This document shows, one piece after another, positions 35,614 to 44,431 of a stretch of DNA of 64,000 nucleotides. Every line of letters begins with the position of its first letter. Position 1 is the first letter of the stretch. This DNA comes from an uncultured Winogradskyella sp. (lineage in GTDB: Bacteria > Bacteroidota > Bacteroidia > Flavobacteriales > Flavobacteriaceae). The notes below the pieces were generated by a model. That model made no database searches. It saw only the letters and a program-made list of their open reading frames with translations, and was not told where the DNA came from. Both the position numbers and the translations under genes were made by a program. The stretch lies in assembly GCA_913055905.1 (NCBI GenBank), contig CAJXLB010000009.1:1-64000 (forward strand). Direction: 5' to 3'.

Positions 35614-36388
35614 ATTTGAAGATAAAATTAAGGAAACATTAGAGCAGCGCACCATAGAGCCATCTGCTAACAGTTGGTCTAAGTTATCCGAACGATTAGA
35701 CAAGGATGCCTCATCAAAGAACCCAAGATTGTTTTGGTGGTTGGGAATTGCCGCAGGTACAATTATACTGCTGGCTATTGCGATTCAATTTTTTGGAAGC
35801 AATACTACAAAAGAGGTGATGCCTCAAATGGTAGAAGGACAAAAAGTCAAGGAAAAGATAGACGAAACAAATACAATAACTCCTACTCCAATAGAACAAC
35901 AAGAACTGGTTGAAGCATCAGCTGTTAGTGAATTGCCTGAAGAAAAGAAGCATGGTCAAAGTCGTGAAACAAGACCATTAAAAAAGAAGAACAAAACAAC
36001 GTCTTTAGGCAATACAAAAGTAGCTTCCTTGGACCAACCTTTAAAAGGAAAGCAGCAGAATCCGAAAGAAGACACTAAGGAAAATAAAGGTCTTATTAAA
36101 GAGCAATCAATATTAGAAGAGACTGCAGTTGCTGAGGTTTTAAAGGATGTTAATGAAACAACTAAGGAAAACAATCTTGAGAAAGAAGTAGATTCACTTT
36201 TAAAATTAGCCAGTAAGGAGTTGTTTAAAAATAAACTAAAGGACGAAAGCACCAAAACAGTTGATGCCAAGGCTTTATTGGAAAGTGTGCAGGAAGACAT
36301 GGGCCAATCCTTTAGAACAAGAGTTTTTGAAGCGCTCAAGGATAGTTATGTCACTGTACGAACAGCCGTGGCAGAACGCAATAATTAA
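35600..36388 (+). CDS. anti-sigma-factor-like membrane protein
   Basis: A 262-residue protein: cytoplasmic N-terminus (about 1-43, FEDKIKETLEQRTIEPSANSWSKL), one TM segment (about 44-65, LFWWLGIAAGTIILLAIAIQFF), then a long charged, lysine/glutamate-rich periplasmic part. No zinc-binding anti-sigma motif is visible. Position and topology right after the sigma gene, with overlap, make an anti-sigma role likely but unproven. Confidence 0.7.
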   Translation: MAPIKFEDKIKETLEQRTIEPSANSWSKLSERLDKDASSKNPRLFWWLGIAAGTIILLAIAIQFFGSNTTKEVMPQMVEGQKVKEKIDETNTITPTPIEQQELVEASAVSELPEEKKHGQSRETRPLKKKNKTTSLGNTKVASLDQPLKGKQQNPKEDTKENKGLIKEQSILEETAVAEVLKDVNETTKENNLEKEVDSLLKLASKELFKNKLKDESTKTVDAKALLESVQEDMGQSFRTRVFEALKDSYVTVRTAVAERNN

Positions 36389-36435
36389 TAATCAAAATCA
36401 AAGAAGTTTAATAAATCATCAAAAAACGAACAGTT

Positions 36436-37569
36436 ATGACTACAATTACACGATTACTCATTCCACTTGCATTGACATTCATGTTTACTGTTGTTAATGG
36501 GCAGACTAAAGAAGTAGATTCTGTAAAAACTGACACTTCCGAAGTTGTTAAACAGCGCAATGCTTACAAAGAAGAGCAAATTGAAAGATTAAAAGCGCAG
36601 AAAAAGCAGGTTGAAGAACAAGAGCGTGAGTATCTTAAACAAGATATAGAGCGCATCAACAAAAGATTGGATGCCGGTGTCATTTCTGCGGCCGAGGCTG
36701 AGAAGCTAAAAGGGGCTGCGGCTCAATTACGGGCAGAGAACATTGCAGATAAGTTGTTGATAATAGACAAACAAATTGCACTATGGCAGCGAACAGATAA
36801 ACCATATCAGGTGGATATGCCAGATTTAGATGATGGAGGTACTTATATTAGAATTGGAGGTGACGAGGAAACCAGCGAGGCATTTATCTATATTGGCGAG
36901 AGAAAATACGATAAGCCGAAAAAATACGATAGACGAACAACCGAAGATGTGGTGTTTGCCTTTGGCTATAACAATGCTATTATAGATGGGCAGAGTTTAG
37001 GGGATTCTCCTTATGAGTCTAGTGTGTTTGGATTTGTGGAGCTAGGTTACGCATGGAAAACACGTATTTTTAATAACACCAATTTTTGGAGAGTTAAATA
37101 CGGGTTTTCCTTTCAATGGAATAAGCTTAGAATGGAAGACAACAACTATTTGGTCAATAACAATGATAATATTGAATTGCAACAATTTCCTATTGATGTA
37201 GATAAAGTGAAATTCAGAACAACGAATTTGGTCGTCCCAGTACATCTTGAGTTTGGGCCATCAAAGAAAATAGAGCGAGATACCTATTACAGATATTCAA
37301 CACGAAATCAATTAAAGTTTGGTGTTGGTGGCTATGCAGGTTTAAATATTGGCAGTATGCAAAAATTGAAATATGAAGTAGACAACAACAGAATCGAAGA
37401 AAAACAGCGTGGTGGATTTGAGGTAAGTCCGTTTGTTTATGGCCTTAGTGGCTATGTTGCTTGGGGCGGCATTGGTATCTACGCCAAGTATGATTTAAAT
37501 CCCATATTTAAGAATCAGGCAGTAGACCAAAACAACTTTTCCGTTGGCTTGCGCTTCGATATGGATTAA
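36436..37569 (+). CDS. outer-membrane beta-barrel protein with coiled-coil N-terminus
   Basis: A 377-residue exported protein, signal peptide to VNGQ (about residue 23). Residues about 38-122 form a charged coiled coil (EEQIERLKAQKKQVEEQEREYLKQ). The rest (about 160-377) is barrel-like: alternating strands, GFVELGYAWK, FGVGGYAGLNIG and a terminal SVGLRFDMD. It follows the sigma/anti-sigma pair at 47 bases and is probably their regulated target in the envelope. Specific function unknown. Confidence 0.8.
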   Translation: MTTITRLLIPLALTFMFTVVNGQTKEVDSVKTDTSEVVKQRNAYKEEQIERLKAQKKQVEEQEREYLKQDIERINKRLDAGVISAAEAEKLKGAAAQLRAENIADKLLIIDKQIALWQRTDKPYQVDMPDLDDGGTYIRIGGDEETSEAFIYIGERKYDKPKKYDRRTTEDVVFAFGYNNAIIDGQSLGDSPYESSVFGFVELGYAWKTRIFNNTNFWRVKYGFSFQWNKLRMEDNNYLVNNNDNIELQQFPIDVDKVKFRTTNLVVPVHLEFGPSKKIERDTYYRYSTRNQLKFGVGGYAGLNIGSMQKLKYEVDNNRIEEKQRGGFEVSPFVYGLSGYVAWGGIGIYAKYDLNPIFKNQAVDQNNFSVGLRFDMD

Positions 37570-37596
37570 ATGAAATTAATCTAAGAGTATAAGAAA

Positions 37597-37632
37597 AGGT
37601 CTAAAGGCATAAGTCTTTAGACCTATTTTTTA
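37597..37632 (+). terminator. terminator of the sigma-factor cluster
   Basis: AGGTCTAAAG (37597-37606) and CTTTAGACCT (37615-37624), perfect 10-bp stem, 8-base loop, then ATTTTTTAT. The right arm overlaps the stop codon of the convergent amidohydrolase gene. Confidence 0.82.
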
Positions 37633-39335
37633 TATATAGACTTTCCTTCCTTTATGGTTTCAACTACTGTGATCTCCTTTATGGCATCAGGCTCCACTTT
37701 GAGTGGATTGGCGTCTAAAATGACTAAATCTGCCAATTTACCTTCCTCTAGAGTACCTTTTTTGTCCTCTTCAAAATGCTGGTATGCGCTCCAATCCGTT
37801 ATGGCTTTTAGAGCTTCATAAGGTGTTAAACGCTCTTCGGCTCCGATAATTTCCCCGGAACGGGATGTACGTGTAACTGCCGTCCAAACCACGCGCATCA
37901 GATTAGGAAGTGCCACAGGAGCATCAGTATGAATGGTAATATTCAAGCCTTTATTAAGTGCTGTTTTTACTGGGCTGATTTTGTTGCCTAACGAATCACC
38001 TATGATTTGTTTGTGCCAATCGCCCCAATAAAATGTGTGCAAGGGGAATAAAGAGGCAACCACATTAAGCTCCTTAAAACTGTCTAATTGATCTTCCCTT
38101 ATATATTGCCCATGGATTAGTACATTGCGCCTATCGTTGTTGCCATATTTCTCGGCCATGATTTTCTGAGTTCTTATCATCTGGTCCATAGCGGCATCAC
38201 CATTGGCATGGGTTAATATTTGCCAATTATTTTTAAACCCTTTTTTGTAGATAGCGAGAAGATCATCATCATTAGGGATAGCTGGGTAACCACTGTAATC
38301 AGCAGCTGCTCCGTCAGGTGGTAATAAATACGGTTGTGTTCGCCATGCTGTTCTTCCTTGAGGCGAGCCATCCAAGGTCACCTTCATGCCTCCAATGCGG
38401 TATCTATTGTTATAGTTTTTTGAATTCCACTTGGAATCCATGTATTTGTCAAGGAACATATAATCGATATAACTAACCACATCGATTTCTATAAGACTGC
38501 TATCTGCCAATTTTGCCAAAAACTCATGGTTTTGCATGGTCCGGCCATCTTGGACAGTAGTGTATCCGTAAGATTTAGCCATGTCTTGTCCAGCCAAGAA
38601 AAATTTGAGATTAGCTTCTTCTGTTTTGGGCATAAGAGCATCCATCATATATGGAATAGCTGCTAACTCTTCCAATACGCCGTTAGGTTCGTTAGAATTA
38701 GGTTCTCTTCGGATGATACCACCTTCTGGGTCTTTACTATTGGCATCAAGACCTAGTTTCTCCAATCCCTTTGAGTTGACCACCGCAAAATGACCAGAAA
38801 TATGAATAATCATTATGGGATGTTCCGTACTTACCTTATCTAAATCGTGTTTCGTTGGAAATCGTTTTTCTTCAAGAACGGAATCATCAAATCCTGTTCC
38901 CCAAATCCAACCTGTGTAGGCCCTATTTTCAGGTGTGTTCCATTCCTTTAAAATTTCAATCAAGGAATCCATGTTGTTTGCCTTTCCGTCTGGTGAGGGC
39001 AAAAGTAGAGCTCCTATGGCCTGCGAGGAGAAATTGGAAAAATGGGCGTGACCATCAATAAAACCAGGGACCAAGGTTTTACCTTTTAAATCAATCATTT
39101 TATGTCCTGGGCCAGCAACGTTCATTGCTTTAGAGCTTTCGCCAACAAAACTTATTTTACCATCTTTAACCACGAGAGCTTCCACGTATTCTGGAGCATC
39201 TCCTTTCATGGTTAAAATATCGCCACCATAATAAACGGTAGCGTTGTTGTTTTTGTCTTGCGACGTTTCGCTGTTGTCGTTTTTACACGAGACGAAAAAG
39301 ACCAATAGAAAACTTAACAGTATAATGCGTTTCAT
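37623..39335 (-). CDS. amidohydrolase family lipoprotein (YtcJ-like, Amidohydro_3)
   Basis: A 570-residue protein with a lipobox (VFFVSCKN, Cys at about residue 17), hence probably membrane-anchored on the periplasmic side. Metal motif GFIDGHAHF near 92-100, HISGHFAV near 179, THANGDAAMDQ near 373, IHTDAPVALPN near 468 and a C-terminal GTLEEGKLADLVILDANPL, all typical of the YtcJ-like amidohydrolases. These proteins act on N-acyl or imide-like bonds; the substrate here is unknown. Confidence 0.9.
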   Translation of the reverse strand: MKRIILLSFLLVFFVSCKNDNSETSQDKNNNATVYYGGDILTMKGDAPEYVEALVVKDGKISFVGESSKAMNVAGPGHKMIDLKGKTLVPGFIDGHAHFSNFSSQAIGALLLPSPDGKANNMDSLIEILKEWNTPENRAYTGWIWGTGFDDSVLEEKRFPTKHDLDKVSTEHPIMIIHISGHFAVVNSKGLEKLGLDANSKDPEGGIIRREPNSNEPNGVLEELAAIPYMMDALMPKTEEANLKFFLAGQDMAKSYGYTTVQDGRTMQNHEFLAKLADSSLIEIDVVSYIDYMFLDKYMDSKWNSKNYNNRYRIGGMKVTLDGSPQGRTAWRTQPYLLPPDGAAADYSGYPAIPNDDDLLAIYKKGFKNNWQILTHANGDAAMDQMIRTQKIMAEKYGNNDRRNVLIHGQYIREDQLDSFKELNVVASLFPLHTFYWGDWHKQIIGDSLGNKISPVKTALNKGLNITIHTDAPVALPNLMRVVWTAVTRTSRSGEIIGAEERLTPYEALKAITDWSAYQHFEEDKKGTLEEGKLADLVILDANPLKVEPDAIKEITVVETIKEGKSIYKK

Positions 39336-39507
39336 TGTGAAGGATTGTTAGTTGCATTAAAGATATTAATTATACTTAAATTAAACTAGTTTTGTTCACC
39401 GTTAAAATACTGATTGCTACACTTCTAAAATAAAGTATAAACGGACCTCGCAGCTTATTATATAGTTTTATAACTTTACACGGTTTATCGGAAAATGTAA
39501 TTAGGAT

Positions 39508-41475
39508 TTGATTTCGCAAAATACCATATCGCAAGTATTTGAAACCGCTAGAGTAGAGGAGGTTATTGGCGATTTTGTGCAATTAAAACGGGCCGGAAGT
39601 AATTTTAAAGGTCTTAGTCCATTTAGCGATGAGCGCACACCTAGTTTCATGGTCTCTCCAGCAAAACAGATCTGGAAAGACTTTTCCTCAGGGAAAGGTG
39701 GCAATGCGGTTACTTTTCTCATGGAGCATGAACATTTTACCTATCCCGAAGCTATTCGCTATCTAGCAAAAAAATACAATATAGAGATTGAAGAAACTGA
39801 ACGCACCGATGAGGAAAAGGCGCAGGCTGATGCACGCGAAAGTCTCTATTTGGTATCTGAATACGCCAATACATATTTCCAGAAAATCTTACATACAACA
39901 GACCAAGGTAAGGCTATTGGTTTAAGCTATTTTAAAGAACGCGGTTTTACAGAGGAAACAATTAAGAAATTTCAATTAGGATATTCGCTAGATCAATGGC
40001 AGGCATTTTCAGATGAGGCCTTGGGTAAAGGCTATAAAATTGAATTTTTGGAAAAGACAGGTCTTACCATTGTTAAGGACGATAAACATTTCGACCGATT
40101 TAAAGGTAGGGTCATGTTTCCTATTCATAGTATGAGCGGTCGGGTTCTAGGTTTTGGCGGACGTATTTTAACCAATGATAAAAAGGCGGCAAAATATCTT
40201 AATTCGCCCGAAAGTGATATTTACCATAAAAGTAAGGTGCTGTACGGCTTATATTTTGCCAAACAAAGCATAGCGAAAGAAAATAACTGTTATTTGGTTG
40301 AAGGCTACACGGATGTTATTCAATTGTATCAAAAAGGAGTTAAAAATGTGGTTTCTTCTTCGGGTACGGCCTTAACACCCGAGCAGATTAGGCTTATAAA
40401 CAGATTGACCAATAACATTACGGTTTTGTTTGATGGCGATGCAGCTGGTTTGCGTGCCTCTCTCCGAGGAATAGACTTGATTTTAGAACAAGGAATGAAC
40501 GTTAGGGTATGTACTTTTCCAGAGGGAGAGGATCCAGATAGCTTTGCGAGGTCTAACAGCCTTGCCGAACTTCAAGAGTATTTAAGCAGCCATTCTAAGG
40601 ATTTTATTCAGTTTAAGGCTTCTGTTTTAGTTGAAGAAGCTAACAATGATCCCATTAAAAAGGCAGAAACCATTCGTGATATTGTTAATAGTATAGCCAA
40701 GATTCCAGATGCGATAAAACAAGAAGTTTACATCCAGGAGTGTGCCCAGATTATGGACATCAGTGAGAACGTTTTGTTTAGCACACTGGCACAAATCAAT
40801 AAGAGGGAGTTTCAAGAAGCCAATAAAAAACACAAGCAAGAGCAAAAGGCTTTTGACGTTGTTAGGAATACCGAAACGACCAAGCCTAAGATTGATGTTC
40901 AATTTGAGCTTGAAAAGAAGATAATTGAAATTTTGATGCTCTATGGCGATCGCAAGGAAGTTTTCGAGGATTTAATTTTAAAGGAAGATGAGGTTTCCGG
41001 AGATCTAATTTTAGAACCCATAAAGCAAGAGGCAAAGGTGTACGAAAAAATTTACTTAGACTTACAGGAAGATGAAATGCAGTTTTCCAACGAATCTTTT
41101 AAAGCCTTGTACTATTCTATAATGGATCAACTTAATAGGGATGAAAATTTTTCTACAAAGGATTTCATTAACCAACTTGATCAAGACCTTGCCAATACAG
41201 TAACCAGTATCTTAATGGAAGATGAAAAGTACAATTTGCACGATTGGCATCGTAACAACATTATTCCAAAAGAGAAAGGTGACACAATTGCACAATTGGT
41301 CAGCCAAACCATCCTCCACTTAAGAGGGCTATTAATCGAGAAAAAACTTAAAGACCTATCACAGGAAACCCTTAAAGAGGATTATGATTCAAAAGTCGTT
41401 TTGGAGGATAGCCAGTCCTACAATAATTTAAAAGTTCTACTAGCCAGGAAGTTAGGCAGGGTCGTTAATTATTAA
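39508..41475 (+). CDS. dnaG: DNA primase with degenerate zinc-binding domain
   Basis: A 655-residue primase. N-terminal zinc-ribbon-like domain (about 1-95), primase core with Toprim motifs VEGYTDVIQ (about 268) and FDGDAAGLRAS (about 310), and a C-terminal helicase-binding region. The four zinc ligands of classical DnaG (Cys, His, Cys, Cys) fall on S37, S40, D58 and S61, so zinc binding is apparently lost although the surrounding motif is preserved (SPFSDERTPSF, SSGKGGNAVTFLM). The start must be TTG at 39508; a TAG lies two codons upstream. It makes primers for replication. The gene shares a TTAA stop with the convergent regulator. Confidence 0.95.
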   Translation: MISQNTISQVFETARVEEVIGDFVQLKRAGSNFKGLSPFSDERTPSFMVSPAKQIWKDFSSGKGGNAVTFLMEHEHFTYPEAIRYLAKKYNIEIEETERTDEEKAQADARESLYLVSEYANTYFQKILHTTDQGKAIGLSYFKERGFTEETIKKFQLGYSLDQWQAFSDEALGKGYKIEFLEKTGLTIVKDDKHFDRFKGRVMFPIHSMSGRVLGFGGRILTNDKKAAKYLNSPESDIYHKSKVLYGLYFAKQSIAKENNCYLVEGYTDVIQLYQKGVKNVVSSSGTALTPEQIRLINRLTNNITVLFDGDAAGLRASLRGIDLILEQGMNVRVCTFPEGEDPDSFARSNSLAELQEYLSSHSKDFIQFKASVLVEEANNDPIKKAETIRDIVNSIAKIPDAIKQEVYIQECAQIMDISENVLFSTLAQINKREFQEANKKHKQEQKAFDVVRNTETTKPKIDVQFELEKKIIEILMLYGDRKEVFEDLILKEDEVSGDLILEPIKQEAKVYEKIYLDLQEDEMQFSNESFKALYYSIMDQLNRDENFSTKDFINQLDQDLANTVTSILMEDEKYNLHDWHRNNIIPKEKGDTIAQLVSQTILHLRGLLIEKKLKDLSQETLKEDYDSKVVLEDSQSYNNLKVLLARKLGRVVNY

Positions 41476-42101
41476 GTGAGATTGTGATGTTTGGCTTGAT
41501 GAATTAAATCAACAATATTGGTTACGTTTAATTTTTTGAATAAACGCGCTTTGTATGTGCTTACCGTCTTCTCGTTGATATCCAATTCTTCTGCAATTTC
41601 CTTGTTCTTTCGTCCTATGGAGAGCAATTTTAAGACTTCTACCTCTCTAGTGGACAACTTCTTAAACATGCGGCTTCTGCTTTTTCTGGTATCTTCGTAG
41701 CGCATGTGTTTATCCATTTTCTCACTGAGTGAAATCTCACCTTTGCTAACGGTGCGCACTGCCTTTTCAATCGTATCCATACTTGCCGTCTTATTGAGAT
41801 AACCTGATGCACCCGCTTTTAGAGTGCTAATTGCATATATTTCTTCTGGTTGATGACTTAGTATTAAGACGTTAATATTTTTATTCTCCTTTTTAATAGC
41901 TCTTAGTGCTGTTATTCCGTTAAGTTCTGGAAGATCAATTTCAGAAATAATAACATCAACAGGGTGGCGTCTTACAAATTCAAAAATTTCTATGCCACTT
42001 CTCAAACTGCCAACAACTTTAAAATCTGGTTTGTTATTAAAATAGAGTTCTAATCCTGTGCGGACCACGGGATGACTGTCAACGATTAAAATTTGTATCA
42101 T
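41472..42101 (-). CDS. NarL/LuxR-type response regulator with atypical receiver
   Basis: A 209-residue regulator. The receiver (1-120) has V-D8-S9-H where D-D is usual, and E54 (VIISEIDLPELNG) where the phosphoacceptor Asp is expected; K104 is intact. The C-terminal LuxR helix-turn-helix (about 146-205: LSTREVEVLKLLSIGRKNKEIAEELDINEKTVSTYKARL) is complete. The Glu may mimic the phosphorylated state, making a phosphorylation-independent DNA-binding protein (inference). No kinase gene is adjacent. Two near-identical 15-bp direct repeats lie just before its start. Confidence 0.92.
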   Translation of the reverse strand: MIQILIVDSHPVVRTGLELYFNNKPDFKVVGSLRSGIEIFEFVRRHPVDVIISEIDLPELNGITALRAIKKENKNINVLILSHQPEEIYAISTLKAGASGYLNKTASMDTIEKAVRTVSKGEISLSEKMDKHMRYEDTRKSRSRMFKKLSTREVEVLKLLSIGRKNKEIAEELDINEKTVSTYKARLFKKLNVTNIVDLIHQAKHHNLT

Positions 42102-42115
42102 GATTTAGTGTGGTT

Positions 42116-42153
42116 AGGGTTAATACGTTAGTTAAATAAGGGTTAATATGTTA
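42116..42153. repeat. tandem 15-bp direct repeats upstream of the NarL-type regulator
   Basis: AGGGTTAATACGTTA (42116-42130) and AGGGTTAATATGTTA (42139-42153), one mismatch, 23-bp period. They are 15-52 bases upstream of the regulator's start on the minus strand. Likely operator, possibly autoregulatory. Nothing else is obvious in the 154-base gap toward nadE. Confidence 0.5.
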
Positions 42154-42255
42154 AATCAATAACAGTAGTAAAGCTAAGTGCCTACAGAAGATTCGTTAAA
42201 CAAAAATAACGAAAAATCCAAAAGGATTAACGTAAAATTCAATAAAATGTAAGAA

Positions 42256-43044
42256 TTATTTTAAATTTTTGGGGATTTCGCAAATAGGGATAGGGATCAT
42301 TTTGTGTTTGTTTGACGTGTTGTAGCGCATAAAGATTTCAAAAACTTCTTTTTCCCGACCTGTGAAGTCAGCACTGGTTTTTCCCTGTTCTTTCATGGCC
42401 ATCGCCCATTCCAGTTCTGGGTAAGATGCACCTATTTGATCTTCATCGGTGCGGTTATCGCCCCATAAACCATCTGTTGGTGGTGCCTCTAAAATATCCT
42501 TATTGATGTTAAGGAAAGCAGCTAATTCGTAAACTTCGGTTTTTAGTAAATCTGCAATAGGACTTAAATCAACACCGCCATCGCCGTATTTGGTGTAAAA
42601 CCCTACACCAAAATCCTCTACTTTATTTCCGGTTCCGGCAACCAATAACTTTTCTAAGGCAGCGAAGTAATAAAGGGTTGTCATGCGAAGTCTGGCTCTT
42701 GTATTGGCCAAAGACATGTGTCGGCTTTCTTCGTCTTCAACTGCAGGCAAAGCGTCTATTAGACTCGTAAAAACAGGCGTTAAATTTACCGAAGTCATTC
42801 TTACATTAGAATATTGATTCTTTAGCCAGTCTATGTGATTGAGGGCTCTCGAAACTTGCTTTTCAGATTGGTGAATGGGCATTTCTAGACATAATACCTC
42901 TAAACCTGTTTTAGCGCAAAGCGTCGAGGTCAAAGCAGAATCTATACCACCGGAAACTCCAACGACGAAACCATTAACCTTGGCATTCTCAGCATATTCC
43001 TTTAACCAATTAACAATGTGATTGACTACCTTTTCAGTCTGCAT
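42256..43044 (-). CDS. nadE: NH3-dependent NAD+ synthetase
   Basis: A 262-residue enzyme amidating nicotinate adenine dinucleotide to NAD+. PP-loop SGGIDSA near residues 31-37, NTRARLRMTTLYY near 112, GTGNKVEDFGVGFYTKYGDGGVD near 138-160, and DGLWGDNRTDEDQIGA near 190. No nitrilase/glutaminase domain, so it uses ammonia. I chose the ATG at 43044 over the 43098 start, which adds a cysteine-rich nonconserved extension overlapping the divergent promoter. Divergent from gldB, an arrangement I recall from other flavobacteria. Confidence 0.95.
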   Translation of the reverse strand: MQTEKVVNHIVNWLKEYAENAKVNGFVVGVSGGIDSALTSTLCAKTGLEVLCLEMPIHQSEKQVSRALNHIDWLKNQYSNVRMTSVNLTPVFTSLIDALPAVEDEESRHMSLANTRARLRMTTLYYFAALEKLLVAGTGNKVEDFGVGFYTKYGDGGVDLSPIADLLKTEVYELAAFLNINKDILEAPPTDGLWGDNRTDEDQIGASYPELEWAMAMKEQGKTSADFTGREKEVFEIFMRYNTSNKHKMIPIPICEIPKNLK

Positions 43045-43071
43045 AATATGATATTTTAACACAAAGAAGTG

Positions 43072-43079
43072 TACCTTTG
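43072..43079 (+). promoter_or_regulatory. gldB -7 promoter element
   Basis: TACCTTTG, a full match to TAnnTTTG, 36 bases before the chosen gldB ATG in the nadE-gldB divergent gap. No good TTG at -33. Confidence 0.5.
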
Positions 43080-43115
43080 CACAACAAAAATAACGCAATA
43101 CGGTTAGCTTTTAAA

Positions 43116-44090
43116 ATGTTTTGGAATATGCTTCGGGAAAACGGCTTGGTTTTTATTATAGTACTTCTTTTATGGTCCTGTAATACGGATAATAAACTTG
43201 AGGGAGATATCTCAAATGTGGCTATTGACCTTAAGGTTGAACGATTTGATATGGCTATGGAACAGGCCGAACCCAAGGATTTGCCACAGTTAAAATCGGC
43301 CTACCCATTTTTATTTTCCAAGAGCGTAAAGGATTCCGTTTGGATAAAAAAAATGGAAGATTCCCTTCAAGATGAGCTGTTGGGCGAAGTTGTAACAACT
43401 TTTAAGGAATTCAAAGCGGTTGAGCATGATATGAAGCGTTTGTTTCAGCATATAAAGTATTACGATAAAACATTTAAAGAGCCGCGCGTTATCACCTTAA
43501 CAAATGATGTGGCCTACAGAGACAAAACAATTGTAACGGACACCATTGTTTTGGTTGCCTTAGACAACTATTTAGGGCAGGATCATAAGTTTTATCAAAA
43601 TATTCCCAGATATATTGCGGCCAATATGAAAGCGAGCAATATTGTTCCCGATGTAGCTGAAGGTTTCGCAAGAAAATATGCCTACCAATCGCAGAGGCGA
43701 ACTTTCCTTGATGAAATGATTTATCATGGTAAGCTTTTATATTTTAAGGATGTCATGATTCCGTTTGTGCCAGACCACGAGAAAATAGGTTACTCAGAAG
43801 AACAGCTTAAATGGGCACAGGCTAATGAAAGTCCTATTTGGAGCTATTTTGTGGAGCGAGAATTGCTTTACAGCACAGATAGAAAATTGTCTAATAGATT
43901 CATCGCTGATGCACCATTCTCCAAATTTTATTTAGAACTTGATAATGAATCTCCTGGACGATTGGGGCAATACATAGGATGGCAAATTGTAAAAGCATAT
44001 GCCTCAAAAACGGATGAGGATGTGCTATCTATACTTCAAAAAGATCCGGAAGAAATATTTAATAAATCAAAATTTAAACCAAGAAAATAA
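43116..44090 (+). CDS. gldB: gliding motility lipoprotein GldB
   Basis: A 324-residue lipoprotein. Hydrophobic signal ending in LLLWSC with the lipid-attachment Cys near residue 24. The body (VAIDLKVERFDMAMEQ, YPFLFSKSVKDSVW, IPRYIAANMKASNIVPDVAEGFARKYA) matches what I recall of GldB. I prefer the ATG at 43116; 43128 is also possible. Overlaps gldC by one base (TAATG). Known: gldB is required for gliding in F. johnsoniae and is thought to sit in the envelope. Confidence 0.93.
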   Translation: MFWNMLRENGLVFIIVLLLWSCNTDNKLEGDISNVAIDLKVERFDMAMEQAEPKDLPQLKSAYPFLFSKSVKDSVWIKKMEDSLQDELLGEVVTTFKEFKAVEHDMKRLFQHIKYYDKTFKEPRVITLTNDVAYRDKTIVTDTIVLVALDNYLGQDHKFYQNIPRYIAANMKASNIVPDVAEGFARKYAYQSQRRTFLDEMIYHGKLLYFKDVMIPFVPDHEKIGYSEEQLKWAQANESPIWSYFVERELLYSTDRKLSNRFIADAPFSKFYLELDNESPGRLGQYIGWQIVKAYASKTDEDVLSILQKDPEEIFNKSKFKPRK

Positions 44091-44431
44091 TGTCTAAGAC
44101 CATTACCTCTAAAATAGAATTAAACGTAGAATTGGATGAAAACAGAGTGCCGGAAAAATTGCACTGGTCAGCAGAAGATGGTGGTGTCACTAACGAAGAG
44201 GCCAAGGCTATAATGCTTTCTGTTTGGGATAGTAAGGCGCAGGAAACCTTGAAGATTGATTTATGGACCAAGGATATGCCTGTAGACGAGATGAAGCTAT
44301 TTTTTCATCAAACTCTTGTTACCATGAGCGACACCTTTATGAGAGCTACCCAAGATGAAAAAATGACCGCTACAATGAAGGACTTCTGCGACTATTTTGC
44401 TGAGAAACTCGAGCTTAAAAAAAACAATTAA
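44090..44431 (+). CDS. gldC: gliding motility protein GldC
   Basis: A 113-residue cytoplasmic protein (no signal peptide) directly coupled to gldB, as in F. johnsoniae. The IELNVELDENRVPEKLHWSAEDGG opening is characteristic. In F. johnsoniae it makes gliding more efficient without being essential. Its stop shares TTAA with the convergent gene. Confidence 0.93.
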   Translation: MSKTITSKIELNVELDENRVPEKLHWSAEDGGVTNEEAKAIMLSVWDSKAQETLKIDLWTKDMPVDEMKLFFHQTLVTMSDTFMRATQDEKMTATMKDFCDYFAEKLELKKNN

